The notes beneath the pieces were generated by a model. That model saw only the letters and a program-made list of their open reading frames with translations. It made no database searches and had not been told where the DNA came from. Shown here piece after piece: positions 6,977 through 16,037 of a stretch of DNA of 64,000 bases (position 1 is its first letter; the number at the start of each line of letters is the position of its first letter). Source of the DNA: Psychrobacter sp. 72-O-c (GTDB lineage: Bacteria > Pseudomonadota > Gammaproteobacteria > Pseudomonadales > Moraxellaceae); NCBI RefSeq assembly GCF_904846605.1, contig NZ_CAJHBI010000015.1, forward strand, positions 1-64,000, given 5' to 3'. The position numbers and the translations under genes are program-made.

Positions 6977-8686
6977 ATGCCTTCTATCGCCGCTCGTCTG
7001 ATTCCTGCTTGGCTGCGTCACTACCAGATTACCTCATTACCGACCGATGTGGTCGCAGGACTGGTAGTGGGCGTGCTGGTCATTCCGCAAAGTTTAGGCT
7101 ACGCGGTATTGGCAGGATTGCCTCCCGTTTATGGTTTATATGCGGCGATTGTACCCGTTATCGTTTATGCCTGGCTTGGCTCTAGTAACGTGCAAGCGGT
7201 CGGACCGGTTGCCATTACTGCCATCATGACTGCCAGCGCTTTGCATGCTTATGCAGATCAAGGCGCTGAGCAATATGTATTGATGGCAAGTCTGCTGGCG
7301 TTGATGGTAGGGGCACTATTATGGATTGCTGGACGGCTAAAACTCGGCTGGATTATGCAGTTTATCAGTCGCGGGGTGTCAGCAGGCTTTATTAGTGGCG
7401 CAGCCGTCTTGATTTTTGTCAGCCAGCTTAAATATCTGAGCAACATTCCGATAACAGGAGATAGCTTGATCGGCTATCTATCCAGCATGCAGATGTATGT
7501 ACGTCAGTGGCACCCATTGACATTGCTCATCGGCGTGCTCGCTTTTGCCCTGTTGGTGATGAACCGCTACGGCAGCAGATGGGTATGGCAATCTTGGCTG
7601 TCGCCGTCATACGCCAAATGGGCAGAAAGACTATTTCCACTTATCCTACTTGGGATTGCGATTGTCCTTAGTATGAGCTTGCATTGGACAGCATATGGGG
7701 TAGCGACTATCGGTAGCATTCCTCAAGGGCTACCAAGCTTAACGCTGCCCTATGTGCCAGACTTCAGTGAAGCGTTAAACTTGCTGCCTACCGCCGGTCT
7801 GATGGCGTTGATTATTTTTGTTTCAAGCAGCTCAGTCGCTAGCACCTATGCCCGCCTACGCGGGGAGACCTTTGATGCCAACCGTGAACTGACAGGACTA
7901 GGACTAGCTAACCTTGCCGGTGGATTATTTCAAAGCTTTACGGTCGCTGGTGGATTTTCGCGTACCGCTATCAATGCCGATTCAGGGGCAAAGACCCCAC
8001 TTGCCAGTCTAGTAACCGTGTTGGTAATGGTCATCGCCTTGATAGCATTTGGCAATGCCCTTGCCCCACTACCCTATGCTATTTTGGGCGCGACTATCAT
8101 GGCTTCTATTATTGGGCTGATAGATATCGCGACCTTAAAATCTGCTTGGCAGCGTGACCGCTTAGATGCTGCCAGCTTTATAGCAGCGTTCGCTGGGGTC
8201 CTTATATTTGGGCTTAATACAGGGCTGATTATTGGCTTGATGGTGTCATTTGCTAGTTTAATTTGGCAATCCAGTCAGCCGCACGTAGCTATCGTTGGAC
8301 AACTGGCAGGTACAGGACATTTTCGCAATATCAATCGTCATGATGTGGTGACCTTTCATAATTTATTGATGTTACGTATCGATGAGAGTTTATTCTTTGG
8401 CAATAGCGAGTCCGTCCATCGCCGTGTATTACAAGCCACTCAGCAATATCCAGAGGCTCGTAAAATCATCCTAATTATGTCAGCGGTCAATCATATTGAT
8501 TTAACCGCACAAGAGATGCTGATCACCCTTAACCAAGAGCTTGCTATTCAAGATAAGCAATTAAACCTTAGTTTTGTTAAAGGGCCAGTAATGGATATCA
8601 TTGAGTACACCCCACTGATTACTGAGCTGTCAGGGCAGGTTTTTTTAAGCACTATCGAAGCAGTCGAAGCTTTAAAAGACAGCTAG
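6977..8686 (+). CDS. SulP-family anion permease with STAS domain
   Basis: A 569-aa inner-membrane transporter. The N-terminal signature VAGLVVGVLVIPQSLGYAVL and later GLYAAIVPVIVYAWLGSS are diagnostic of SulP. Roughly 11-12 hydrophobic segments run to about residue 430. A C-terminal STAS domain (about 445-560) follows, with the conserved core ARKIILIMSAVNHIDLTA. SulP proteins move sulfate, bicarbonate or related anions. Position directly behind the persulfide-sensor gene suggests sulfate or sulfite movement linked to sulfur oxidation, but bicarbonate transport cannot be excluded from sequence. It is probably cotranscribed with the regulator (105-bp gap containing repeats). Confidence 0.9.
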   Translation: MPSIAARLIPAWLRHYQITSLPTDVVAGLVVGVLVIPQSLGYAVLAGLPPVYGLYAAIVPVIVYAWLGSSNVQAVGPVAITAIMTASALHAYADQGAEQYVLMASLLALMVGALLWIAGRLKLGWIMQFISRGVSAGFISGAAVLIFVSQLKYLSNIPITGDSLIGYLSSMQMYVRQWHPLTLLIGVLAFALLVMNRYGSRWVWQSWLSPSYAKWAERLFPLILLGIAIVLSMSLHWTAYGVATIGSIPQGLPSLTLPYVPDFSEALNLLPTAGLMALIIFVSSSSVASTYARLRGETFDANRELTGLGLANLAGGLFQSFTVAGGFSRTAINADSGAKTPLASLVTVLVMVIALIAFGNALAPLPYAILGATIMASIIGLIDIATLKSAWQRDRLDAASFIAAFAGVLIFGLNTGLIIGLMVSFASLIWQSSQPHVAIVGQLAGTGHFRNINRHDVVTFHNLLMLRIDESLFFGNSESVHRRVLQATQQYPEARKIILIMSAVNHIDLTAQEMLITLNQELAIQDKQLNLSFVKGPVMDIIEYTPLITELSGQVFLSTIEAVEALKDS

Positions 8687-8904
8687 CTTGTATTATAGAC
8701 GGTTGGCTTTTACCTTAAACTGTCACTGGCTATTGCTGTCTGTCACAAAATACCGTTATGATAGACTGTGGTTGCGCTAACGGCTATCATGATGAGTACG
8801 CCATGATAAATATGCTACGATAAATATGAACTTGACTATACTCGTACAACCCCAATACAACTTGTACCCTTTAAGTTCTTTAACGAAAGTAACCGACATT
8901 ATTT

Positions 8905-9231
8905 ATGACCGATAATCTAACGATTTATAAGCAAATTTATCCCATACAGTGCACTAAGCTTGCTGAGCTTGGCTATCGCTCAGTGATAAATGTACGCCCA
9001 GATGACGAAACGGTGACTCAGCCTAGCAGCAATGAGCTAGCTACTGCCACTGAGCAAGCAAATTTGGCTTATCATCACTTACCTTTTGATGATGAGCACT
9101 TAAGCCTTGTCACCGTTGAGCAGTTTGCAGCCTATTATCATGCGATACCCAAACCTATATTGATGTTTTGCGGTACAGGTGCACGTGCTAAATTGCTTTA
9201 TCAAAGTGCCTTGATGCAAGGTCTACTATAA
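8905..9231 (+). CDS. DUF442/TIGR01244 sulfurtransferase-like protein, copy 1
   Basis: A 108-aa cytoplasmic protein of the family that forms the N-terminal half of Blh. Features are IYPIQCTKLAELGYRSVINVRPDDE and the rhodanese/phosphatase-like loop MFCGTGARAKLL, where Cys and Arg frame a six-residue CxxxxR loop. The family is tied to sulfane-sulfur transfer in sulfide detoxification. Compared with copy 2 the active loop is altered (CGTGAR against CRTGNR) and the N-terminus is shorter. No strong ribosome site is seen. It lies between SulP and copy 2, all on the plus strand. Confidence 0.8.
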   Translation: MTDNLTIYKQIYPIQCTKLAELGYRSVINVRPDDETVTQPSSNELATATEQANLAYHHLPFDDEHLSLVTVEQFAAYYHAIPKPILMFCGTGARAKLLYQSALMQGLL

Positions 9232-9375
9232 AATGATTCTTCTATAAAAATATGATGAACCGCGTTCTACTTACATACCCTGTCTTTAAAAATAAGCTCA
9301 ATCAGCCTAGGCTTGGGCATCATCAAAGTTGGCGTTAATTGTACTAACTACTTTACGCAAACGATAGGTTTGATA

Positions 9376-9435
9376 GTTAATAACACTAAAGTTAATAACA
9401 CTCAATTTAATACTACTCACTTTAAATGAATAACT
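9376..9435. repeat. 15-bp degenerate tandem repeat array upstream of DUF442 copy 2
   Basis: gttaataacactaaa (9376) and gttaataacactcaa (9391) are nearly identical, followed by weaker copies at 9406 and 9421, all in 15-base register. The array ends just before the AAAGGAG ribosome site. Confidence 0.75.
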
Positions 9436-9452
9436 CTAAAAAAGGAGCTCGT

Positions 9453-9785
9453 ATGAGCCACGAAATCAGTATTACCGGACAAATTACCCCTGACCAAGTT
9501 CCTATGATTGCCGAAAATGGTTTTAAAACTATCATCAACAACCGTCCCGATGGCGAAGAAGCTGGCCAACCGACCAGCGCTGAGATTGCGGCGGCGGCTG
9601 AAAAGGCAGGCCTTGCTTATAAAGAAGTGTCTTTTGCGGGCAATGAGCTAAACCAAACTCACGTAGAAGAGTTTGCTGACTTTTTTAACCAAGCTGAGCA
9701 GCCAGTATTGATATATTGCCGTACTGGCAATCGCTCAACGGGTATCTATGAAGCGGCAAAGAACATGGATTTGCTTGACGACTGA
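9453..9785 (+). CDS. DUF442/TIGR01244 sulfurtransferase-like protein, copy 2
   Basis: A 110-aa protein: ISITGQITPDQVPMIAENGF, IINNRPDGEEAGQP and the active loop IYCRTGNRSTGIYEA with Cys and Arg framing CRTGNR. This is the canonical form of the Blh N-terminal domain and of TIGR01244 sulfur transferases. The ATG at 9453 was selected because AAAGGAG lies six bases upstream; an in-frame ATG at 9426 has no such site. It is paralogous to the gene at 8905 and followed by a terminator-like hairpin before the BASS transporter gene. Confidence 0.87.
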   Translation: MSHEISITGQITPDQVPMIAENGFKTIINNRPDGEEAGQPTSAEIAAAAEKAGLAYKEVSFAGNELNQTHVEEFADFFNQAEQPVLIYCRTGNRSTGIYEAAKNMDLLDD

Positions 9786-9815
9786 TAAATTAGCTGTCTT
9801 AAATAATTAGATAAT

Positions 9816-9845
9816 TGAGCCCATATAAACGTGTGGGCTTTTATA
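9816..9845 (+). terminator. Terminator-like hairpin after DUF442 copy 2
   Basis: agcccatat pairs with gtgtgggct (allowing two G-U pairs) around the loop aaac, and is followed by ttttat. It is a moderate-strength signal. Confidence 0.6.
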
Positions 9846-9955
9846 GCATCTAGGATTAGATATTAAGTTGTATTTAAAAATTATATCGCCACAAGGAATG
9901 TGAGCTATTTGAAAAATTATTCAAATATGACTTTCAATTTTACAAGGAATGTTTT

Positions 9956-10813
9956 ATGAATAATACTGCGCTAGCTTTACTTCCTCTAGCACTTGCCTAT
10001 ATTATGTTTACCTTGGGGGCAGGGCTAAAACCCAGTGATTTCAAGGTTATCGCCAATTATCCCAAAGCATTCTTTATAGGCTTAGTGAACCAAGTCATTT
10101 TCGTGCCTTTGGTTGCTTTAGCAGTAGTGTTGGCGACGGCTCCACCACCAGCCATTGCCTTTGGTATCATGCTGATTAGTTTTTGCCCGGGCGGCGTGAC
10201 TAGTAATATGCTGACCTATTATGCCAAGGGCAATGTGGCGCTCTCAGTGGCGCTTACTGGCGTGGTTAGTCTATTATCAGTTGTTACTTTACCCATCTTG
10301 ATCACTCTAGCTTTTAACCACTTTATGCAAGACCAAGCGGGCTCTATTAGTGCCGTAAAAATCGGCGTAGTGATGTTTTTATTGACGGCTTTGCCCGTTA
10401 CCCTTGGTATGCTCGCTCGCTATAAGTTTACCGATTTTATAGTACGTAGGAGCGGTATTCTTAATGGCTTGGCCAGTATCTTTTTTGTATTAATCGTTTT
10501 TGCCGCCATTGCTTCTAACTGGCAGTTGCTACAATCACAGTTCACCCAAATTGGGCTAGAGCTTATCTTTATCATTGTAATCTTATTTGCTTTAAGCATG
10601 CTGGTTTCTAAAGTGTTTAATCTTAGCTGGTTTGATACCAAAACAATCTCAATAGAGACCAGCGTTCAAAACAGCACTACTGCTATTACCTTAGCTCCTA
10701 TTATTATGGGAGTAAGTACTTTGCCAGCCATTGCCCTGCCCGCTGCTTTATATGGCGTGTTGATGTATGTTATTACGCTCCCCATTATTTTTCTAATTAG
10801 GAATAAGAACTGA
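9956..10813 (+). CDS. Bile acid:sodium symporter (BASS) family transporter
   Basis: A 285-aa inner-membrane protein with about nine to ten hydrophobic segments. Family marks include MFTLGAGLKPSDFK near the N-terminus, the GIMLISFCPGGVTSNMLTYY block with the conserved CPGG, and EtsvQNSTTAI near residue 235, all typical of the BASS fold. Substrates of bacterial members include organic anions and small acids; none can be read from the sequence. It follows the sulfur genes with a hairpin between, so it may be separately expressed. An AAGGAA ribosome site precedes the ATG. It converges on ahpF. Confidence 0.88.
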   Translation: MNNTALALLPLALAYIMFTLGAGLKPSDFKVIANYPKAFFIGLVNQVIFVPLVALAVVLATAPPPAIAFGIMLISFCPGGVTSNMLTYYAKGNVALSVALTGVVSLLSVVTLPILITLAFNHFMQDQAGSISAVKIGVVMFLLTALPVTLGMLARYKFTDFIVRRSGILNGLASIFFVLIVFAAIASNWQLLQSQFTQIGLELIFIIVILFALSMLVSKVFNLSWFDTKTISIETSVQNSTTAITLAPIIMGVSTLPAIALPAALYGVLMYVITLPIIFLIRNKN

Positions 10814-10825
10814 TTATAGGGAATA

Positions 10826-10863
10826 TAAAAAAGCCACCTCAAAAAATGAGGTGGCTTTTTTTA
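10826..10863. terminator. Bidirectional terminator between the BASS gene and ahpF
   Basis: agccacctca (10832-10841) pairs with tgaggtggct (10847-10856), with A run and T run on the two sides. Confidence 0.9.
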
Positions 10864-10917
10864 TTAAATATTTTTTGTTAAAGATAAGACGATTTAATGA
10901 GTCAAATTGGTTTAGGC

Positions 10918-12498
10918 TTACTGCATAACCAAGTATTCAAACGCTGATAATGCTGCCTTACTACCTTCGCCCATAGCAATGTTAATCTGCTTAAAGGGAA
11001 CCGTAGTCACGTCACCACAAGCAAAGATACCTTTGCGATCGGTATGACAGCGCTCATCAATCTCAATCTCACCAAAGCGGTTCATATCAACGAAGCCTTT
11101 GACAAAGTTAGTATTAGGTATTAAGCCAATCTGAATAAATACTGCTGCCAAGTCCAACTCTTTGGTCTCGCCCGAATTACGATCTTCATAAACGATCGAG
11201 CTTACTTTATCATCAGTCGCTTTGATCTCTTTAGTCGCTGCACTGGTAATGATATCGATATTGCCTTTTTCTTTGGCTTTATTAATCAATATTTGGTCGG
11301 CTTTTAAATTGTCAGCAAATTCAAACACTGTGACATGTTTGACGATACCGGATAAGTCGATTGCTGCCTCAATACCTGAGTTACCGCCACCAATGACTGA
11401 CACGTCCTTACCTTTAAAGAACGGACCATCACAGTGTGGGCAGTAGGCCACGCCTTTACCGATGTTTTCTTCTTCGCCCGGTACACCAAGTTTACGCCAT
11501 TGAGCGCCGGTCGCTAGGATAATACTGCGACTCTCAAATACTTCACCAGTACTCAGATGGATACTATAGTTTTCTTCTTCAGTCTCACCAATCTCTTTGA
11601 CGCTAACATGCTGTTTTAAAGTAATATTGTATTCGTGCATATGCTTTTCGAAATTTGTTGTCAATTCAGTACCCGTAGTCAATGGCACTGAGATTAAGTT
11701 TTCAATATCTTGAGTATCTTTCACCTGCCCGCCAATACGGTCAGCGACCATAGTCACTTTTAAGCCTTTACGAGCAGTATAAATAGCTGCAGCAATCCCT
11801 GCAGGTCCTGCACCAATAATAGTCACATCTTGTTGCTCTAACTGTTCAGCATCTTCCGCACTGCCACCGGCTAACAAATCAGGAAACTGCTCTTGTAATT
11901 TTCCAATTAGTTTGGCCGTATCAATCATACCATTAGCGAATGGTTTACCATTTAGGAATACAGCGGGTACGCCTTGGATATTGTTGGCATCTACTTGCTC
12001 TTGGAATAGAGCGCCATCAATCATCTCATTGCTGATACCATCATTTAATAGCGCAAATTGGTTTAGCGCTTGCACCACTTCTGGGCAGCTATGGCAAGAT
12101 AATGATACATAGGTTTGAAACTGTAATGGCTTGTTAAAACGCTTAACCAGCTTTTGAATACCCTCGTCGAGTTTTAAAGTATGACCACCCGATTGCAGAA
12201 TTGCCAAAATCAGCGAAGTAAATTCATGACCACCAGGAATACCACTAAACACGATACCCGTATCGGTTAATGCGCCGTCAATATGACTACGAACCGCAAA
12301 GCTAATGGGGCTTGGTAAGCTGTCATCATTGGCTGCCGCATCAAAGTTAATCTTATCTGTAGTGCCTGCGATTTTAGTTAAAAAATCAATCAGTTCGGCA
12401 CGCTTATCATGTTCACCGCTGCCTAATACAAAGGTAATAGGGCGAGTCATCTTCTCACTGTAGCTTTTCACCGCGTCTAATAAGCCTTGGTCTATCAT
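10918..12498 (-). CDS. ahpF: Alkyl hydroperoxide reductase subunit F
   Basis: A 526-aa FAD flavoprotein that passes electrons from NADH to AhpC. The N-terminal double-thioredoxin domain carries the redox pair CHSC (Cys135, Cys138). The FAD motif [14 protein letters not shown] begins near residue 226, the thioredoxin-reductase-type disulfide CPHC is Cys353/Cys356, and the NAD-binding motif [12 protein letters not shown] follows. The C-terminal FAD motif is [10 protein letters not shown]. Length and order match the family. It lies about 1 kb from ahpC on the same strand, separated by a small DUF465 gene on the other strand, so the two are not one simple operon. OxyR control is likely since oxyR is nearby. 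Confidence 0.95.
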   Translation of the reverse strand: MIDQGLLDAVKSYSEKMTRPITFVLGSGEHDKRAELIDFLTKIAGTTDKINFDAAANDDSLPSPISFAVRSHIDGALTDTGIVFSGIPGGHEFTSLILAILQSGGHTLKLDEGIQKLVKRFNKPLQFQTYVSLSCHSCPEVVQALNQFALLNDGISNEMIDGALFQEQVDANNIQGVPAVFLNGKPFANGMIDTAKLIGKLQEQFPDLLAGGSAEDAEQLEQQDVTIIGAGPAGIAAAIYTARKGLKVTMVADRIGGQVKDTQDIENLISVPLTTGTELTTNFEKHMHEYNITLKQHVSVKEIGETEEENYSIHLSTGEVFESRSIILATGAQWRKLGVPGEEENIGKGVAYCPHCDGPFFKGKDVSVIGGGNSGIEAAIDLSGIVKHVTVFEFADNLKADQILINKAKEKGNIDIITSAATKEIKATDDKVSSIVYEDRNSGETKELDLAAVFIQIGLIPNTNFVKGFVDMNRFGEIEIDERCHTDRKGIFACGDVTTVPFKQINIAMGEGSKAALSAFEYLVMQ

Positions 12499-13023
12499 GA
12501 TTGTTCCTCATTTTTATTGAATATGTAACATCAGCACTGTTTTTAGACTTAGGCTGATTATATAAGTGTGAAAAGTCAGTAGCAGTTAATAAATCTCAAA
12601 ACGCTTTAACAACTGTGTGGGTGACCTTGAATACGTCTATTATCGGGCGTTTCAGCATTTTGAGCAAGCTGAGAAATTCAAATTCTATGTTTTATAAAAC
12701 CAATCGTATAACAATAATCGTTTTGTATTTTGAATATAAGTGTGGATATTAACCGTGGTATAAGCATGATTATTTCGCTACAATCGAGAATAGGTCCTAA
12801 GTTTAATCGCTTATTTCCTAATGTTATTTCCTAATGATAAGCTCATTTTTACGATGGGTAGCTTTTATCATTTTATTTTCATAACAGCAGCCTTCTAACA
12901 GCAAGCCTTATAACAATAGGGCTTTATAATGAATAAGTCTCATAATCATAAACCGTCTTAACCCCCACGCGCCAGTGCTTAAGTACTTACCCTAAGCTTG
13001 CGCTAAATAACAAGGATGACAAC
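12499..13023. other. 525-bp intergenic region upstream of ahpF
   Basis: No coding gene is recognised. It should contain the ahpF promoter (minus strand) and the promoter of the DUF465 gene (plus strand). I could not place an OxyR site with confidence. A 13-bp tandem duplication occurs at 12811-12836. Confidence 0.5.
12811..12836. repeat. 13-bp perfect tandem duplication
   Basis: ttatttcctaatg occurs twice without spacer (12811-12823, 12824-12836). Confidence 0.85.
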
Positions 13024-13272
13024 ATGAGAAAGACTAATACATGGCAAGATAACAGAGATATTATCGCTGAACTTAAACAGAAAGACAGCCACTTTGTGAG
13101 TATTTTTGATGAGCATACTCAGCTCGATCAGCAAATCAATCAGCTCGAACAGGACGTAGTCAAACATGCCAGTCGTGATGAAGAAATAGAAAAAATGAAG
13201 TGGCGGAAACTACAGCTTAAAGACGAGATTTATAAAATAATCGATAAGAATAAAATTCAGTCTCGCGCCTAA
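13024..13272 (+). CDS. YdcH/DUF465 family small coiled-coil protein
   Basis: An 82-aa, highly charged, almost entirely helical protein. The pattern FVSIFDEHTQLDQQINQLEQ, followed by a basic stretch MKWRKLQLKDEIYKII, is the DUF465/YdcH signature. The function is unknown; members are small abundant cytoplasmic proteins. AAGGATGACAAC precedes the ATG. It is transcribed away from ahpF and towards ahpC, sharing a terminator with the latter. Confidence 0.82.
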   Translation: MRKTNTWQDNRDIIAELKQKDSHFVSIFDEHTQLDQQINQLEQDVVKHASRDEEIEKMKWRKLQLKDEIYKIIDKNKIQSRA

Positions 13273-13348
13273 CCGTCCGTTATTTGCAATTTTTAATATA
13301 CAAACTTTATGAAAGATAATAGTTAAAAATATAAAACATCTTAAGATA

Positions 13349-13388
13349 TAAAAAGACCCCATCAACTATTGCTGACGGGGTCTTTTTT
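13349..13388. terminator. Bidirectional terminator between the DUF465 gene and ahpC
   Basis: agacccc pairs with ggggtct with further tca/tga pairing around the loop, flanked by A and T runs (13351-13387). Confidence 0.85.
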
Positions 13389-13449
13389 TAAGTCATTATT
13401 CAATATATTTATTGCTACATATTAAACTTTGCACTTACTAAGCAACTGC

Positions 13450-14016
13450 TTAGATTTTACCAACTAGATCAAGACTTGGTTTTAGAGTTGCTTGACCGGC
13501 TTCCCAAGCTGCTGGGCAAACTTCGCCGTCGTTTTCACGTACATATTGTGCTGCTTTTACTTTACGAAGCATGTCTTTTGCACTACGGCCAATACCTAAG
13601 TCATGAATCTCAGCAACTTTGATAAGACCATCTGGATCTACTAGGAACGTACCACGAAGGGCTGCGTTGTCTTCTTCGATCATGATGTTAAAGCCACGAG
13701 TGATTTTACCAGTACCGTCGCCAAGCATTGGGTAAGTTACTTTACCAATAGCTTCTGAAGAATCATGCCATGCTTTATGCACGAAATGAGTATCAGTTGA
13801 TACTGCGTATACTTCAACGTCTAAGCCTTGTAGCTCTTCATAATGATTGGCCATATCTTCAAGTTCTGTTGGGCATACAAACGTGAAGTCATGTGGATAG
13901 AACATGAAGATTGCCCATTTGCCTTTAACGTCGTCTGAAGTAATGGTTTTGAATTCACCGTTTACAAAAGCTTCTGTTGAGAATTCTGGGATTTCTTGGT
14001 TAATAATAGCGGCCAT
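13450..14016 (-). CDS. ahpC: Alkyl hydroperoxide reductase subunit C (2-Cys peroxiredoxin)
   Basis: A 188-aa typical 2-Cys peroxiredoxin that reduces H2O2 and organic peroxides and is recycled by AhpF. The peroxidatic site FVCPTELED has Cys48, and the resolving site VCPAAWEAG has Cys167. The bacterial sensitivity-type loop DGTGKITRGF is present. AAGGAG lies just before the ATG. It is divergent from oxyR with a 300-bp gap, the usual arrangement for an OxyR-regulated peroxidase gene. It is the most confidently named gene in this block. Confidence 0.96.
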   Translation of the reverse strand: MAAIINQEIPEFSTEAFVNGEFKTITSDDVKGKWAIFMFYPHDFTFVCPTELEDMANHYEELQGLDVEVYAVSTDTHFVHKAWHDSSEAIGKVTYPMLGDGTGKITRGFNIMIEEDNAALRGTFLVDPDGLIKVAEIHDLGIGRSAKDMLRKVKAAQYVRENDGEVCPAAWEAGQATLKPSLDLVGKI

Positions 14017-14316
14017 GATTGGCTCCTTTATCGTTAAATTGATTGGTGATTATTTGTCTGATCGTTTTAATTAAGCCTTTAGCTAACTGGGCCACCTGAC
14101 AAACTATACGTGAATTCTATGGTTAATCCAGTTAAAAGATTTTAATGTGATGTTTTGTTTTATTAAACTTGTTAAACTATTCTATCTGTTACTTTTCAAC
14201 CTATCCCTATTCGTAAACTACCTTAGTAGTTGAGAAGTACATAAAATTAATAACCATCAAAATTACATTAAAAACCAATTAAAAATCAATAAAAAGCCAA
14301 TTAAGAGAGAACCCTT

Positions 14317-15228
14317 ATGATTACCTTACGTCAACTCGAATTTGCCTTAGCCGTCGCCAAACACCGTCATTTTAAACGTGCTGCGGAAGACTGTAATATC
14401 TCCCAGTCGGCTCTAAGTTTAGGGATAGCAGAGTTAGAAAAGCAGCTAGATACGCAGATTTTTGAGCGTAATAATAAGCAAGTATTGATTACCCCTATTG
14501 GACAAGACATTCTGACCCGGGCGCAACGAGTCTTTTCTGAGATCAATGATTTGACCACCCGCGCTCAAAGTCATCAGACGCCGCTTGCTTACCCGATGAC
14601 TGTCGGTATTATTCCAACTATTGCGCCTTATCTGCTGCCAAAAGTACTGCCTGCGCTTCGCACCCACTATCCAGAATTTCGTATGACCATCGTTGAGCAG
14701 CAAACGGAGCGCTTGCTCGAACAGGTACGTTATGGTCATATTGACACTGCCATTATTGCTCTACCTTATGCGGTAGATGGGCTACATAGTTTTGAGTTTT
14801 GGGATGAAGACTTCTTTGCAGTATTCCCTAAAGATGATGTCCATGCCAAGCTCGATACCATCAATTCCGATGAGTTAGCGACTGCTAATCTGATGCTGCT
14901 TGGTGAAGGTCACTGTCTAACGGATCAAACGCTATCGGTGTGTCATTTCGATCGTGAGCAGATGAAATCAAGCTTTTCTGATGCCAGCTTAAATACTTTA
15001 ATTCAAATGGCATTGGCTAATATGGGCACCACATTGGTACCGGAGATGGCTTTAGACCAGCTGCATCTACAAAACCAAAACGCCGTGGCCGTACCCTTGG
15101 CAGAGAAAGGGCCGCATCGGCATATCGCCTTTGTTACCCGTCTAAATTACGCTCGTGTTGATGATGTGAATCTGCTCGGTGATGTGTTTAAGCAGGCGCT
15201 TGAAGAGGCTGCCAAAACTGCTGATTAG
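14317..15228 (+). CDS. oxyR: Hydrogen-peroxide-sensing LysR-type regulator OxyR
   Basis: A 303-aa LysR-family regulator. The N-terminal winged HTH (MITLRQLEFALAVAKHRHF, then ISQSALSLGIAELEKQL) is followed by the sensing domain with GEGHCLTDQTLSVC. Cys200 and Cys209 correspond to Cys199 and Cys208 of E. coli OxyR with identical spacing, so peroxide-driven disulfide switching is expected. AAGAGAG precedes the ATG. It is divergent from ahpC, its probable target. Its gene converges with a methyltransferase gene with only 38 bases between them. Confidence 0.95.
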   Translation: MITLRQLEFALAVAKHRHFKRAAEDCNISQSALSLGIAELEKQLDTQIFERNNKQVLITPIGQDILTRAQRVFSEINDLTTRAQSHQTPLAYPMTVGIIPTIAPYLLPKVLPALRTHYPEFRMTIVEQQTERLLEQVRYGHIDTAIIALPYAVDGLHSFEFWDEDFFAVFPKDDVHAKLDTINSDELATANLMLLGEGHCLTDQTLSVCHFDREQMKSSFSDASLNTLIQMALANMGTTLVPEMALDQLHLQNQNAVAVPLAEKGPHRHIAFVTRLNYARVDDVNLLGDVFKQALEEAAKTAD

Positions 15229-15266
15229 TGATTTAGGTGTAGATAGCATAACTAACTGCTCACTAT

Positions 15267-15878
15267 TTAATGCTGACGTTGGTTATGCATCATAACAAAC
15301 AACTCACTACCTTGCCGTGCAGGATGCGAATTATAGCAAGGCTCCATTATTTCAATACCGAAATATGGGGCAAAATGCTGGCGGTATTCATCCGCACTAC
15401 CACCAAATGGGGGCTCGGCGCGCCCAAAATTCTTATCAAATAACAACCCAACCAGTTTGCCTTTAGGCTTAAGCAGCGCAGCCATTTGCTTTACATAGTC
15501 ATCACGGCGTATAGGATCTATCGCACAAAAAAAAGTCTGCTCAAGTACCCAGTCAAACTGATAATGGCTCGGTGATAAATCAAAAAAATCTGCGCATATC
15601 AAATGCTCAGGTGGAAAGCTTGGATAGCGCTTAGCAAAGGCTTTAATCGGTGCAGGGGCAAAATCTACTAACGTAACGTTGGTAAATCCTTGCTCATGTA
15701 AGTAGCCAACCTCATAGGCATTGCCAGCCCCAGCTACTAGGATTGCCTGATCTTTAGCAGGCTCAGGCAACTGATCAATATAAGCTTTAAGTGGCGGTGA
15801 TATCTCGCCCATGTCCCAGTTGATACTATCCTGCTCATAACGCTGCTGCCAAAATTCCGCTTGATTAACGCTGTCCAT
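15267..15878 (-). CDS. TPMT/HOL-family SAM-dependent methyltransferase
   Basis: A 203-aa enzyme of the thiopurine-methyltransferase-like family, whose bacterial members methylate thiols, selenium or tellurium compounds or halides. Visible marks are FWQQRYEQDSINWDMG near the N-terminus, motif I ILVAGAGNAYEVGYL, the acidic ligand in VTLVDFAP, then ADFFDL and the diagnostic FDWVLEQTFFCAIDP. The SAM glycine motif reads AGAGNA, within the family range. It probably acts in the cytoplasm as a detoxifying S- or Se-methyltransferase. It is a single gene converging on oxyR. Confidence 0.85.
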   Translation of the reverse strand: MDSVNQAEFWQQRYEQDSINWDMGEISPPLKAYIDQLPEPAKDQAILVAGAGNAYEVGYLHEQGFTNVTLVDFAPAPIKAFAKRYPSFPPEHLICADFFDLSPSHYQFDWVLEQTFFCAIDPIRRDDYVKQMAALLKPKGKLVGLLFDKNFGRAEPPFGGSADEYRQHFAPYFGIEIMEPCYNSHPARQGSELFVMMHNQRQH

Positions 15879-16037
15879 ACGTTACCCTTCCTTTATATGC
15901 GACTAGGTCATTTAAACGTTACGCCTAGCAATATTTATAAATTATCTATCATATCAGTATTTCGAGACGTTACGTATCAGTATAATTAATTTAATACGTG
16001 ATAGCCTTTCTCTATTAACTTGAAAATTAAACTCAGT

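Noticed and set aside
14017-14316. OxyR binding sites between ahpC and oxyR
   Set aside because: CTAT tetramers occur (14104, 14117, 14177, 14183) but not with the ATAG-N7-CTAT spacing of the known motif, so I could not support a site.
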